Shown here: one piece after another, positions 50,203-59,543 of the stretch | Layout: the number at the start of each line of letters is the position of its first letter | Numbering within the stretch: position 1 is the stretch's first letter | Origin: Paenibacillus paeoniae | Lineage (GTDB): Bacteria; Bacillota; Bacilli; Paenibacillales; Paenibacillaceae | Direction: 5' to 3' | Assembly (NCBI RefSeq): GCF_003388735.1 | Contig: NZ_QUBQ01000001.1 | Coordinates: forward strand, 1,054,001-1,118,000 | DNA: 64,000 nucleotides | The notes under the pieces: model-generated | What the model was told of the DNA's origin: nothing | Database searches by the model: none | Seen by the model: the letters and a program-made list of their open reading frames with translations, nothing else | Made by a program: the position numbers and the translations under genes

Positions 50203-50359
50203 GATCATTATTCCTCTCTTTAGAGCAGTATGATTCTATCATGCCATATTTGAGACAAAAACTTAAGCCTCTCTGGGATATTTTATAGGCTGTCCGAATA
50301 CATTTAGCGTAAGTAAGGGCTGTCCGCTGGAACGGCAACCAACGGGAGGGAGTCATGGA

Positions 50360-53143
50360 ATGGAACAGTTGAAATGGCATCAGATGGGGACAAGCGAGCT
50401 TCTTGAATCGCTTGGCAGTTCGCAAGAGGGCGGGCTTAAGCCGTCCGCGGCTGCGGAGAGGCTTGAGAAGAATGGTCACAATGAGTTGTCGGAAGGAGAG
50501 AGGATCTCGCCGATTGTGCTTTTCCTGAATCAGTTCAAAGATTTTATGGTGCTCATCCTGATGGGAGCCACCTTAATATCGGGATTGCTTGGCGAATACT
50601 TGGATGCGATTACGATTGTCGCTATTATCGGGCTGAACGCCGTTCTGGGCTTCATGCAGGAATTCCGGGCTGAGCGCTCGCTCCGTGCGCTCAAGGAGCT
50701 GTCGGCGCCTTCGGCCAAGGTTATTCGGGGCGGCGAGCTTGTTACGGTTGCCGCCAAAGACTTGGTGAACGGTGATATGGTCTATCTGGAAAGCGGGGAC
50801 CGTGTACCTGCAGACCTCAGATTTATTGAGGCGAACAGCTGCTATATTGAAGAGTCGGCCTTAACGGGCGAATCCGTTCCTGTCGGCAAGCACGCGGCTG
50901 TTATCGGGGATGAAGAATTGCCGCTGGGCGATCAGCGGAATATCGCATTTATGGGGACGATGGTTACGCGCGGCACAGCTCGAGGGATTGTCATACGGAC
51001 GGGCATGGCTACCGAAATGGGCAAGATTGCCGGCCTCATCCAAGCGACGGAGTCGATGGAGACGCCGCTGCAGCATAGACTGGAGCAGCTTGGGAAGCTG
51101 CTTATCGTCGTGGCAATTGGCTTGACGGTTATGGTTGTTGTAGCAGGCATCCTGCATGGCCAGCCGGCATACGGCATGTTCCTTGCAGGCGTCAGCCTTG
51201 CGGTGGCTGCCATCCCTGAAGGCTTGCCTGCAATCGTGACGATTGCGCTCGCGCTTGGCGTCCAGCGTATGATTAAACGCAAGGCGATCGTTCGCAAGCT
51301 GCCTTCAGTCGAGACATTAGGATGTGCCTCCGTCATATGCTCGGACAAAACAGGTACGCTGACGCAAAATAAAATGACCGTCACCCATGTCTGGATTGGC
51401 GGTCGCAAGCTCGAAGTCAGCGGTGAGGGCTATGATCCGACGGGTGCCGTCTATGAAGACGGCAAAGCGCTTGACCTGAAGCATGATCAGTCTATGAAGC
51501 GCCTGCTGCAAATCAGTGCGCTTTGCAATAACGCTTTGCTGGTCAGAACGGAGCCGGAGGAGCAGAAACGCCGCAAGAGCAAAGAACCGCAAGGGGAATG
51601 GACGCTAAAAGGGGATCCGACAGAAGGTGCGCTCACCGTACTGGCGACAAAACTTGGTTCATCGGCGAAGTCGCTGGAGGCGCTTTACCAGCGGGTCAAG
51701 GAGTTCCCGTTCGATTCGGAACGGAAGCGGATGTCCGTATTGCTCTCCCATCAAGGAGGACGTCTGCTCTGTACGAAAGGCGCGCCGGATATGCTGATGG
51801 AACAATGCTCCTATGTGCTGTGGGACGGAAAGGTTGTCCCGTTCACCAATACGCTGAAGCGCAAATGCGCGGATGCAGGCGAGGCGATGGCTCAGTCTGC
51901 GCTGCGTGTTCTCGGCTTTGCCTATCGTGATTTGCGATCGACGGATCGATGCGAGACGGAAGCGGATGCCGAAAACAATCTTATATTTGTAGGCTTGGCC
52001 GGCATGATCGATCCTCCGCGGCGCGAAGTGAAAGACGCGATTGCGACATGCCGCAGAGCGGGTATCAAAACGGTTATGATCACAGGTGATCACCAACTGA
52101 CGGCAGAAGCGATCGCCAGTCAGCTTGGCATTATGCCGCGCGGCGGCATTGCAATGAGCGGAAGGCAACTGGAAGGCATGGAAGACGAGCAACTGGATCG
52201 TCTGGTGGACAATACTTACGTCTTTGCGCGTGTATCGCCGGAGCATAAGCTGCGTATCGTGAAGGCTCTGCAGCGCAAAGGGCATGTCGTGGCCATGACG
52301 GGCGACGGGGTCAATGACGCACCCGCGATTAAGGCGGCGGATATCGGCATTGCCATGGGCATTACGGGGACAGACGTAACAAAAGAAGCATCAGCGCTCG
52401 TCCTGAGCGATGACAACTTCTCAACCATCGTGGCAGCCATTGAAGAAGGCAGGGGCATCTACGAAAACATTCGCAAATTTATCCGTTACCTGCTGGCATC
52501 CAATGTAGGCGAGATTTTGGTCATGTTCCTGGCTATGATGGCAGGTCTGCCGCTTCCGCTCGTGCCGATTCAGATCCTGTGGGTGAACCTCGTGACAGAC
52601 GGGCTTCCGGCCATGGCGCTCGGGGTGGATCAGGCGGAGAAGGATCTGATGCAGCAGAAGCCGCGTTCAGCCAAAGAAAATATATTTGCCCGCAGACTGG
52701 GATGGAAGATCATTAGCCGAGGCGTGTTAATCGGGATTTGTACACTAGGGGCATTTTGGATTACGCTTCGTGAGGGAGCGGGTACGGCCGATGGATTGAT
52801 GAAAGCTCAGACCGTTGCATTCGCGACGTTAGTTATGGCGCAGCTGATTCATGTTTTTGATTGCCGCAGCTCGCGCTCCATCTTCCACCGCAATCCGTTC
52901 CAAAACAAATATTTGGTGCTGGCGGTTCTCTCGTCGCTGCTGCTTATGCTGGGTGTACTATATATTGAAGCGCTGCAGCCGATCTTCAAGACGGTGCCAA
53001 TTGGATTCCGTGAATGGTGTCTTGTATTCGTAGCGGCAGGAATTCCGACATTCGTGATGGGTATTGGCAGCGTGCTGGGCAAATCCGGCAAAACAAAGAC
53101 AAATTCCAAATGGCCGCTCGGCCCGCAGACGGCTGCCAGATAA
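50360..53143 (+). CDS. Calcium-translocating P-type ATPase (SERCA/PMCA type, YloB-like)
   Basis: This 927-residue P-type ATPase pumps Ca2+ across the membrane using ATP. Motifs: TGE in [10 protein letters not shown] (about residue 178), membrane ion-binding [15 protein letters not shown], phosphorylation D329 in [16 protein letters not shown]-binding [32 protein letters not shown] hinge, and about ten membrane segments. The length fits bacterial SERCA-like pumps. ATG 50360 lies about eight bases after CGGGAGGGA. It is divergent from rqcH, as yloA and yloB are neighbours in B. subtilis. It may supply Ca2+ efflux or spore-related Ca2+. Confidence 0.94.
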   Translation: MEQLKWHQMGTSELLESLGSSQEGGLKPSAAAERLEKNGHNELSEGERISPIVLFLNQFKDFMVLILMGATLISGLLGEYLDAITIVAIIGLNAVLGFMQEFRAERSLRALKELSAPSAKVIRGGELVTVAAKDLVNGDMVYLESGDRVPADLRFIEANSCYIEESALTGESVPVGKHAAVIGDEELPLGDQRNIAFMGTMVTRGTARGIVIRTGMATEMGKIAGLIQATESMETPLQHRLEQLGKLLIVVAIGLTVMVVVAGILHGQPAYGMFLAGVSLAVAAIPEGLPAIVTIALALGVQRMIKRKAIVRKLPSVETLGCASVICSDKTGTLTQNKMTVTHVWIGGRKLEVSGEGYDPTGAVYEDGKALDLKHDQSMKRLLQISALCNNALLVRTEPEEQKRRKSKEPQGEWTLKGDPTEGALTVLATKLGSSAKSLEALYQRVKEFPFDSERKRMSVLLSHQGGRLLCTKGAPDMLMEQCSYVLWDGKVVPFTNTLKRKCADAGEAMAQSALRVLGFAYRDLRSTDRCETEADAENNLIFVGLAGMIDPPRREVKDAIATCRRAGIKTVMITGDHQLTAEAIASQLGIMPRGGIAMSGRQLEGMEDEQLDRLVDNTYVFARVSPEHKLRIVKALQRKGHVVAMTGDGVNDAPAIKAADIGIAMGITGTDVTKEASALVLSDDNFSTIVAAIEEGRGIYENIRKFIRYLLASNVGEILVMFLAMMAGLPLPLVPIQILWVNLVTDGLPAMALGVDQAEKDLMQQKPRSAKENIFARRLGWKIISRGVLIGICTLGAFWITLREGAGTADGLMKAQTVAFATLVMAQLIHVFDCRSSRSIFHRNPFQNKYLVLAVLSSLLLMLGVLYIEALQPIFKTVPIGFREWCLVFVAAGIPTFVMGIGSVLGKSGKTKTNSKWPLGPQTAAR

Positions 53144-53261
53144 CGTGGAATAGTGCAAATGTTGATGCAAATTATGAATAGCGTTTCTCTTTCCTTTACG
53201 GTATGCTAATAGGAATGATGATAGATTAGCATACTTTGGGCCTATAAGGAGAGATCGATAG

Positions 53262-54092
53262 ATGAACTTCACGAAAATGCACGGATTAGGCAATGACTTT
53301 ATCGTCGTAGCGGGAGAGCAGTCGCTTCCAGCTAATGCAGCAGAGCTCGCTGAATCGTTCTGCAACCGTTTCTTCGGTATCGGAGCAGACGGACTTGTCT
53401 ATATTCTACCTTCGGAAAAGGCGGATTTCCGCATGCGGATTATCAATTCCGACGGTTCCGAGGCGGAGCAATGCGGCAACGCGATCCGCTGCGTGGCGAA
53501 ATATGTCTATGACAACGGACTGACCAATCAGAAAGAGATTACGGTTGAGACGCTTGGAGCAGGCGTGCAAAAGGTACAGCTGACCGTAGAAGGCGGCAAC
53601 GTGCAAACCGTGCGTGTCGATATGGGAGAGCCGATTCTATCCGGCCTGCAAGTGCCGACTACTGTAGATGCTGATCGCGTCATTGAGCATCCGATCGAAG
53701 TGGACGGCCGCGAGTTTACATTCACGGCTGTATCCATGGGCAATCCGCACTGTGTCATCTATGTGGATGACGCAGTCGGCTTCGATCTGGAGTCGTGGGG
53801 ACCTAAGCTGGAGACACATCCGATGTTCCCGCGCAAGATCAATGTTGAATTTGTAACGGTCAATTCACGTTCGCAAGCCGACATGAGAGTATGGGAGCGC
53901 GGTGCAGGACCGACGCTTGCATGCGGTACCGGGGCATGCGCGACGCTTGTCGCATCCGTGCTGACCGGAGCGACAGACCGTACAGCAACCATCTCCCTTA
54001 AGGGCGGAGACTTGCTGATTGAATGGGACGAGAACGATAATCACGTCTATATGACAGGGCCTGCCGCGGAAGTTTTCCGCGGAGAATGGTAG
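53262..54092 (+). CDS. dapF: Diaminopimelate epimerase
   Basis: DapF converts LL- to meso-diaminopimelate for lysine and peptidoglycan. The 276-residue product has the two catalytic Cys, C71 in EAEQCGNAIRC and C221 in LACGTGACAT, and the N-terminal MNFTKMHGLGNDFIVV. The ribosome site TAAGGAGAG fits. Followed by the YitJ-like gene after nine bases, so they are likely co-transcribed. In B. subtilis dapF lies elsewhere, so this placement between the Ca2+-ATPase and remA is a lineage rearrangement. Confidence 0.97.
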   Translation: MNFTKMHGLGNDFIVVAGEQSLPANAAELAESFCNRFFGIGADGLVYILPSEKADFRMRIINSDGSEAEQCGNAIRCVAKYVYDNGLTNQKEITVETLGAGVQKVQLTVEGGNVQTVRVDMGEPILSGLQVPTTVDADRVIEHPIEVDGREFTFTAVSMGNPHCVIYVDDAVGFDLESWGPKLETHPMFPRKINVEFVTVNSRSQADMRVWERGAGPTLACGTGACATLVASVLTGATDRTATISLKGGDLLIEWDENDNHVYMTGPAAEVFRGEW

Positions 54093-54101
54093 GGTGACTG
54101 T

Positions 54102-55979
54102 ATGGGCGAACAATTGAGAAGACCAAATCTACGGGAAGCGCTCGCAGAGCGTATCCTTGTCGGCGACGGAGCCATGGGAACCTATCTGTATCAGATGGGG
54201 TTCCCTGTCGGCGTTTCCTATGAAGAATTCAATGTACTTAAACCTGAAGTCATCGAGAGCGTGCACCGCAATTACTATGAAGCGGGCGCAAGACTGATCG
54301 AGACGAACACATATTCCGCCAACCTGGAGAAGCTGTCGAAGCATGGGCTGGAGGATGAGATGGAAGCTATTAACCGCGCAGGTGTGCGGATTGCACGCTC
54401 CGCCATAGGCGCGGATGCTTACGTTGTGGGAGCGATAGGCTCGATTCGCGACGGCAAGCGGAAAAATCTGCGGACGAAGCGCGTCATCAACGCGTATGAA
54501 GGGCAGATGAAGGTATTGATCGAGGAAGGCGTCGACGGACTGTTGTTCGAGACGTTCTATGATCTGGAAGAGATGAAGCTTGCGGTGCGCATCGCGCGCG
54601 AACTGACGGATATTCCGGTTATTTGTCAATTTGCGGTAGAAGATGCTGGACGTACTGCGGACGGGATTGAGCTGGCGGACGCGTTCAACCAGTTGCAGGA
54701 ACTGGGGGCCGATGTGGTCGGCTTCAACTGCCGCAGCGGCCCTAACGGCATTATGCGCTCGATGGATTCCATCAATGCGCCGGTTGCCCTGCCGTTTTCC
54801 ATCTACCCGAATGCGGGTATTCCGGATTATGTAGACGGCAAATATACGTATTCTGCGGGGCCGGAATACTTCGCGGAATGCGCCCGCAAGTTCGCGGACC
54901 GCGGCGCCCGGATTATCGGCGGCTGCTGCGGCACGACGCCGGAGCATGTGGCTGCGATGGCAGCTTCGCTTGCGGATTACGTTCCTCAGCCGGGAGCGGC
55001 TGCCGCAGCGAAACGCCAGTCGACGGTTGTTCACGAACCTGCATCGAAGGCAGCCGAACAAGCTTCCTTCGGAGACATTCACCAAGAGCCGACTTTGGTC
55101 GATCTGGTGAAGGAACGTCATACGGTCATCGTGGAGCTTGATCCGCCGCGCGATCTCGATATTCGTAAGTTTATGGAGGGCGCTGTAGCGTTGAGAGAGG
55201 CGAGGGCGGATGCCGTGACAATGGCGGACAACTCGCTTGCCGTTACGCGCATGAGCAACATCGCGCTTGCCGCCCTGCTGCAAGAGAAGGTAGACATTCG
55301 TCCGCTCGTCCATATCGCAGCTCGCGACCGCAATTTGATCGGCACGCAGTCACATATGATGGGGCTGGATGCGCTTGGCATCGATCACGTTCTCGCTGTT
55401 ACGGGAGATCCTGCTAGATTCGGAGATTTGCCGGATTCCAGCTCGGTCTATGATCTGACGTCCTTCGAGATGATTCGGATGATCAAGCAGTTGAATGAAG
55501 GGGTAGCTTTCTCCGGCAAGCCGCTGAAGCAGAAAGCGAAGTTTGTCGTTGGCGCGGCGTTCAATCCGAACGTCAAACATTTGGACAAGGCTGTTCAGCG
55601 GCTGGAGCGGAAGATTGCTTCTGGTGCAGATTACATTATGACGCAGCCTGTCTATGATACGGGTCTGATCGAGCGAATCGCGGAATCGACCAAGCATCTC
55701 AGTGTGCCTGTCTTTATCGGCATTATGCCGCTTGCCAACGGACGCAATGCGGAATACCTGCATAACGAAGTTCCGGGTATTCAGCTTTCGGATGAAGTCC
55801 GAGCCCGTATGGCTGGACTTGAAGGTCCGGAAGGTCGGGCTGAGGGCGTTCAGATCGCAAAAGAACTGCTGGATTGTGCGTTGCAGCACTTTAATGGCAT
55901 CTATCTGATCACGCCATTTATGTTCTATGACATGGCCGTTCAGCTTACGCAATACGTGTGGGAAAAGACAAAACAATAG
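54102..55979 (+). CDS. Bifunctional homocysteine S-methyltransferase/methylenetetrahydrofolate reductase (YitJ type)
   Basis: This 625-residue enzyme joins a homocysteine methyltransferase domain (about 1-300) to a methylenetetrahydrofolate reductase domain (about 335-625), thus making methyl-THF and passing the methyl group to homocysteine. Zinc-binding Cys are in VVGFNCRSGPNG (about residue 208) and IIGGCCGTTPEH (about 273-274). The reductase part has ITMAD-like and GAAFNPNVKHLDKAVQRLERKIASGADYIMTQPVYD. It follows dapF by nine bases and so cannot have its own S-box riboswitch, unlike B. subtilis yitJ. A 209-base gap follows before remA. Confidence 0.92.
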   Translation: MGEQLRRPNLREALAERILVGDGAMGTYLYQMGFPVGVSYEEFNVLKPEVIESVHRNYYEAGARLIETNTYSANLEKLSKHGLEDEMEAINRAGVRIARSAIGADAYVVGAIGSIRDGKRKNLRTKRVINAYEGQMKVLIEEGVDGLLFETFYDLEEMKLAVRIARELTDIPVICQFAVEDAGRTADGIELADAFNQLQELGADVVGFNCRSGPNGIMRSMDSINAPVALPFSIYPNAGIPDYVDGKYTYSAGPEYFAECARKFADRGARIIGGCCGTTPEHVAAMAASLADYVPQPGAAAAAKRQSTVVHEPASKAAEQASFGDIHQEPTLVDLVKERHTVIVELDPPRDLDIRKFMEGAVALREARADAVTMADNSLAVTRMSNIALAALLQEKVDIRPLVHIAARDRNLIGTQSHMMGLDALGIDHVLAVTGDPARFGDLPDSSSVYDLTSFEMIRMIKQLNEGVAFSGKPLKQKAKFVVGAAFNPNVKHLDKAVQRLERKIASGADYIMTQPVYDTGLIERIAESTKHLSVPVFIGIMPLANGRNAEYLHNEVPGIQLSDEVRARMAGLEGPEGRAEGVQIAKELLDCALQHFNGIYLITPFMFYDMAVQLTQYVWEKTKQ

Positions 55980-56188
55980 CGAGCGAAGAGCCGAATTATG
56001 GATGCTGCCTAACTTTTGCTTGTTCCAAGGGAAGAAATCAATTAAAATAAGGCATAAGTTGGAGCGGACGGTAAAGGAAGTACGTATGCTCATTCATTTT
56101 TTCGTCAACAATAGAGCAATGGTCTGTCGTTTTTTGGAAATCGGCTATCATTGCGCATAGAAGGACCGTAGGCGGAGGGGGACCTGGC

Positions 56189-56449
56189 TTGGCTATTAAG
56201 CTCATTAATATCGGATTCGGGAATATTGTATCTGCGAATCGCATTATCTCGATCGTGAGCCCGGAATCGGCTCCAATCAAGCGAATCATTCAAGAAGCAC
56301 GGGATCGACACATGCTGATCGACGCGACATACGGCCGCCGGACTCGCGCGGTTATCATTACGGACAGTGATCACGTTATATTATCTGCGGTTCAACCGGA
56401 GACGGTTGCCCATCGTTTATCTACCAAGGATGACGATAACGACGAATAG
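56189..56449 (+). CDS. remA: Extracellular matrix regulator RemA (DUF370)
   Basis: RemA is a DNA-binding activator of matrix and osmoprotection genes in B. subtilis. The 86-residue product starts [19 protein letters not shown] and carries the conserved [40 protein letters not shown]. Start is TTG 56189, about eight bases after GGAGGGG. The order remA-gmk-rpoZ-coaBC-priA-def-fmt is kept as in B. subtilis, but the yloC gene that precedes remA there is absent here: the 209-base gap upstream contains no coding sequence resembling it. Confidence 0.94.
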   Translation: MAIKLINIGFGNIVSANRIISIVSPESAPIKRIIQEARDRHMLIDATYGRRTRAVIITDSDHVILSAVQPETVAHRLSTKDDDNDE

Positions 56450-56468
56450 TACGGGGAGTTTGGAACAA

Positions 56469-57080
56469 ATGGGATTGTTAATTGTTTTGTCCGGTCCTGC
56501 TGGAGTGGGAAAGGGAACGGTATGCACCGCGCTTCGTGCAAGAATGCCGGAGATCGTTTATTCCGTATCGGCCACAACCAGGCAACCGAGACAGGGCGAG
56601 GTTGAAGGCGTTAATTACTTTTTTAAAACAAGAGAGCAGTTCCAGGATATGATCGCGAACAACGCACTGCTGGAGCATGCAGAATACGTAGGCAATTATT
56701 ACGGGACTCCTCGTGACTTTGTGGATCGTACGCTTGCTGGCGGCAAAGATGTCATTCTGGAAATCGAAGTTCAAGGTGCGCTTAAGGTGAAGAAAAACTT
56801 CCCTGAGGCAATCTTTATTTTCCTCTTGCCCCCATCGCTGGATGAACTTAAGCAGCGTATTACGGGGCGCGGCACGGAGACGCAGGATATTATCAATACC
56901 CGCATGAACGTCGCCGTTGAGGAGATGAATCTTCTTAGCCATTATGATTATGCCGTTATTAATGATGAGATAGATGCGGCTTGTGATCGGATTCGAAGCA
57001 TCGTGATTGCAGAACACTGCCGCAGGGAACGCTTTATGCCTTATGTTACGGGAATGAAGACCACAATCGAGAAAGCTTGA
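56469..57080 (+). CDS. gmk: Guanylate kinase
   Basis: Gmk phosphorylates GMP to GDP. The 203-residue enzyme has the P-loop [10 protein letters not shown] (residues 8-17), the GMP-binding segment [20 protein letters not shown] and [17 protein letters not shown], and the ADP-lid around [16 protein letters not shown] 56469 is chosen because the sequence [12 protein letters not shown] fits the family; a longer frame from 56367 overlaps remA and adds unrelated residues. GGGGAG lies ten bases upstream. It is in the remA-gmk-rpoZ series and is 16 bases from rpoZ. Confidence 0.96.
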   Translation: MGLLIVLSGPAGVGKGTVCTALRARMPEIVYSVSATTRQPRQGEVEGVNYFFKTREQFQDMIANNALLEHAEYVGNYYGTPRDFVDRTLAGGKDVILEIEVQGALKVKKNFPEAIFIFLLPPSLDELKQRITGRGTETQDIINTRMNVAVEEMNLLSHYDYAVINDEIDAACDRIRSIVIAEHCRRERFMPYVTGMKTTIEKA

Positions 57081-57096
57081 GTGAGGAGAATGTCTA

Positions 57097-57306
57097 ATGT
57101 TGTATCCATCCATTGACGAAATGGTGAAGAAGGTAGACAGCAAATACACGCTTGTCGTAGCCGCTTCCAGAAGAGCGCGCATGTTGCGCAATGGGGAGAA
57201 GTCGGAGCTGATCAACCCGCGTTCGCATAAGCATGTTGGCGTAGCGCTTGAGGAAATTTACGGCGATATCATTCATGTAGAATCACTTGGTGCGAAAGAC
57301 GAATAG
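57097..57306 (+). CDS. rpoZ: DNA-directed RNA polymerase omega subunit
   Basis: This 69-residue protein is the omega subunit, which helps assemble RNA polymerase by holding the beta-prime subunit. MLYPSIDEMVKKVDSKYTLVVAASRRARML and the KHVGVALEEIYGDIIHV segment match the family (typically 65-70 residues in Bacillales). GAGGAGAATG precedes ATG 57097. It is directly downstream of gmk, as usual. A terminator-like hairpin follows, separating it from the accessory genes ahead of coaBC. Confidence 0.94.
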   Translation: MLYPSIDEMVKKVDSKYTLVVAASRRARMLRNGEKSELINPRSHKHVGVALEEIYGDIIHVESLGAKDE

Positions 57307-57328
57307 TACGACAGATTGATCAAGACTG

Positions 57329-57365
57329 GAGGTGTGAACTGGAGACAGGGATGCACCTCTTTTTT
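57329..57365 (+). terminator. Terminator after rpoZ
   Basis: GGAGGTG pairs with CACCTCT (loop of about 20 bases), then a run of T residues from 57360. A modest terminator after remA-gmk-rpoZ. Confidence 0.55.
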
Positions 57366-57419
57366 GTCTGATCAGTCACCTATGTGTTGAAACGTGTAAT
57401 AGACGGGAGATTGAACGAA

Positions 57420-57614
57420 TTGTCATCGAGTATAAGTAGTTTGGTATTTGTTGTTATTTTAATAGTGTTGTTTTACCTGATTTTTTACGCAGTGGTTCGC
57501 AGTGCAATCAACAATTCCCGCTTGTCGGAGAAGGTGGACGTCCTGACAGAAGAAGTTAGAGAGCTGAGGAAAGAAGTTAAGGCGAAGAGCCATATCATCG
57601 ATAAACGTATTTAG
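57420..57614 (+). CDS. Small membrane protein with C-terminal coiled coil
   Basis: This is a small protein of about 64 residues, not recognised. An N-terminal membrane segment SLVFVVILIVLFYLIFYAVV (about residues 7-26) is followed by a charged helical region (LSEKVDVLTEEVRELRKEVKAK, heptad-like) and ends in IIDKRI. The start is uncertain: TTG 57420 lies ten bases after CGGGAGA; TTG 57384 gives a 76-residue form without ribosome site. It is the first of four small genes that interrupt the rpoZ-coaBC order. Its membrane-then-coil layout mirrors the coil-then-membrane layout of the gene at 58421. Confidence 0.6.
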   Translation: MSSSISSLVFVVILIVLFYLIFYAVVRSAINNSRLSEKVDVLTEEVRELRKEVKAKSHIIDKRI

Positions 57615-57679
57615 GCAAAAGAAGAAGTACTGTCGCAATTGCGTTTGAGCGTTAAGCAACCCCGAAGGAGCCGATAGTT

Positions 57680-58114
57680 ATGATTAGACATTGGACAAAT
57701 ATATTTATTGCGGTTGCGCCCGACTGTCCGGTGTTCGAAGGGGTCGAGCCTGTAGCGAAGCGAGAAGGAAAGCCTGCGCATGTCATTCAGTATGAGCTTC
57801 TGGCCAATCATCCCTACCGTTTCACCTTTGAGGAGCAGCTATTCGAGGTGTATTGGAGACATAAGGGATTTGACCCCAATATGCCGGGTGATGAGCGATC
57901 CCGCTTGCGCGACGAACTGCTTAGCAAAAGCCATCCCTGCATGCGAGCCTCCCAGCTTCCCAAAAAGTTCGGATGGGGCGTGCATTACAATGAAGAAGGG
58001 AAAATAGCTCTTTACGGGATGGAAACGGAGTCTTATCGAGGTCTGCTGGATGCGGCCAAAAGCGATGAGCATATGGAGCTCCAGATAGCGGTTAGAAGCA
58101 GCAAAAAGTCGTAG
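57680..58114 (+). CDS. DUF6157 family protein
   Basis: This 144-residue soluble protein matches the DUF6157 family, small proteins of unknown function. Supporting segments are TNIFIAVAPDCPVFEGVEP, HVIQYELLANHPYRFTFEEQLFEVYWRHKG and the C-terminal SHPCMRASQLPKKFGWGVHYNEEGKIALYGMETESY, which is the most conserved block. ATG 57680 follows CGAAGGAG. Together with the flanking small membrane-protein genes and the DinB-family gene, it forms a short accessory insertion between rpoZ and coaBC. No enzyme motif is apparent. Confidence 0.8.
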   Translation: MIRHWTNIFIAVAPDCPVFEGVEPVAKREGKPAHVIQYELLANHPYRFTFEEQLFEVYWRHKGFDPNMPGDERSRLRDELLSKSHPCMRASQLPKKFGWGVHYNEEGKIALYGMETESYRGLLDAAKSDEHMELQIAVRSSKKS

Positions 58115-58420
58115 TGGGTTCTTGGATTGTGATGGTGGCATTAGGTCATGGATTCTAATGGTCTAGATTAGTGTAATAGACGAAATAGCGTTGTGGAGAA
58201 ATCGCTGATTGGCCGGAGTTAGTTGGGGCGCCGCAATAGTGTCGTGAGACAACACTAATTCCCCCCAGACTGCAGATGGAAATTGCGGCTCTGCGAATAT
58301 CGCGACAATTCTAAGTAAATACGCAATAACCCACTTCTCGTCAACTTGTCGTTTGAGTCGTACGTCTTAATGAAAGATATAGGATGAATCAAACTTATTC
58401 TGTCAGGGGACGGTGATCCA
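58115..58420. other. Intergenic region before the small membrane-protein gene
   Basis: No coding sequence or recognised RNA was seen in these 306 bases. A small hairpin AGTGT-N6-ACAACACT occurs near 58237-58257. Otherwise nothing is supported. Confidence 0.4.
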
Positions 58421-58606
58421 ATGTCCGATGAGAAGCGTGATATTCAGGAGCTGAAGCAGCAATTGAATGCTTTTGAGCATCAAGTGCAGTCTTTGAAAAA
58501 CACGAATCAGAAACGCTCGACCGCAAAAACCGTCTTTGTAGCCTTTCTGATCGTTCTGATTATTATCGTTGGATCTATAGGAGTTATAAATTACATCCTT
58601 TTTTAA
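58421..58606 (+). CDS. Small tail-anchored-like membrane protein
   Basis: This is a 61-residue protein, not recognised. A charged helical N terminus (MSDEKRDIQELKQQLNAFEH and on to about residue 33, heptad-like) is followed by a single hydrophobic segment, TVFVAFLIVLIIIVGSIGVI (about 37-56), and NYILF. ATG 58421 follows CAGGGGACGG. The layout is coil-then-membrane, opposite to the small gene at 57420, so the two could interact through coiled coils; that is a guess from topology. It lies in the accessory group between rpoZ and coaBC. Confidence 0.65.
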   Translation: MSDEKRDIQELKQQLNAFEHQVQSLKNTNQKRSTAKTVFVAFLIVLIIIVGSIGVINYILF

Positions 58607-58810
58607 GCAGTCGGATGAATGGTTGACATGTCCAACATCTAGTTTTTGAAATGCATTATGATATGATAAGGGGAGAAATCTTCCGCTGCGCTTTTGCTCC
58701 GCCAGTTACACGAATCGCACTCATCGCACAATGCAACATCTAAGTATCTTGCCGAACACACAAGCATCGCGCTCTTGTACACATGACCCAAGCAGCAATA
58801 TATGATGCTA

Positions 58811-58948
58811 GTTTTGTACCGCAAAACTGAAGACCGCTTTTCGAAGCTGTTATAGCTTACCAAGCTTTAGGCCAGGTGCTCATAAAGCAAGTTTTGTCTT
58901 GCAAAACGAAAGGCCAGCGCTTAACAAGTCAGTTTTGTTCCACAAAAC
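58811..58948. repeat. Three copies of a GTTTTG-N5-CAAAAC inverted repeat
   Basis: GTTTTGTACCGCAAAAC (58811-58827), GTTTTGTCTTGCAAAAC (58891-58907) and GTTTTGTTCCACAAAAC (58932-58948) are near-identical 17-base dyads, spaced 80 and 41 bases apart, all upstream of the DinB-family gene. Each has six-base arms (GTTTTG/CAAAAC). They look like repeated operators rather than terminators. The last copy ends four bases before the GAGGAGGAG ribosome site. Confidence 0.75.
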
Positions 58949-58966
58949 GTTGAGGAGGAGTTTATT

Positions 58967-59491
58967 ATGGAGCAGTTGCGTTTTCCCAATGGCAAATTTG
59001 TGTTTGAAGGCATGTCGACCGTGCAAATGGAGCAATGGATCAACGAGGTTGAGAAGTTGCCCGGTGAATTAAGGGCGGCTATCGAAGGTTTAGATGATGA
59101 GCAATTGGATGTGCCTTATCGAACGGGAGGCTGGACCGCCCGGCAAATTGTACATCATCTTGCGGATGCCAATATGAACATGTTCTCCAGATTCAAGCTG
59201 GCCTTGACCGAATCTAATCCGACAATTAAGCCGTTTAATGAGGAACGATGGGTGATAACGGCAGATACTCTGAATGCATCACCGGTTACAAGCTTGCTTA
59301 TCATTGACGGGTTGCATGCGAGAACGTCGCTGCTGCTGCGATCGATGGAGCGGCCCGATTTCGAGAAACAATTTTATCATCCCGAGAAGGGAAGCCAGAT
59401 GAAATTATCCTCATTACTTGCTTATATGGCTTGGCACGGCAGACATCATGTCTCACATATATTAAGCCTAAGAGAACGAATGGAATGGTAA
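58967..59491 (+). CDS. DinB-family protein, YfiT/bacillithiol transferase-like
   Basis: This 174-residue protein belongs to the DinB superfamily of metal-binding four-helix proteins; it most resembles YfiT/BstA-type bacillithiol S-transferases. Putative metal His residues are in ARQIVHHLADANMNMF (about residues 59-72) and MAWHGRHHVSHILSL (about 156-170). Members conjugate electrophiles to bacillithiol for detoxification. ATG 58967 follows GAGGAGGAG. The three dyad repeats upstream suggest regulated, perhaps inducible, expression by an unidentified repressor. Confidence 0.86.
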   Translation: MEQLRFPNGKFVFEGMSTVQMEQWINEVEKLPGELRAAIEGLDDEQLDVPYRTGGWTARQIVHHLADANMNMFSRFKLALTESNPTIKPFNEERWVITADTLNASPVTSLLIIDGLHARTSLLLRSMERPDFEKQFYHPEKGSQMKLSSLLAYMAWHGRHHVSHILSLRERMEW

Positions 59492-59543
59492 GCGCTATCC
59501 GCCATATCGAAGGTGGGTGCTTGACGGAATAGGAGTGGGCAAC

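Noticed and set aside
53144..54101. S-box riboswitch for the YitJ-like gene
   Set aside because: Only nine bases separate it from dapF and no S-box motif is present upstream of dapF.
54129..55313. 394-codon minus-strand frame opposite the YitJ-like gene
   Set aside because: Shadow of a high-quality gene; composition and absence of start signals argue against coding.
55927..56160. 77-codon frame between the YitJ-like gene and remA
   Set aside because: Overlaps the YitJ-like gene end, lacks a ribosome site and does not resemble YloC.
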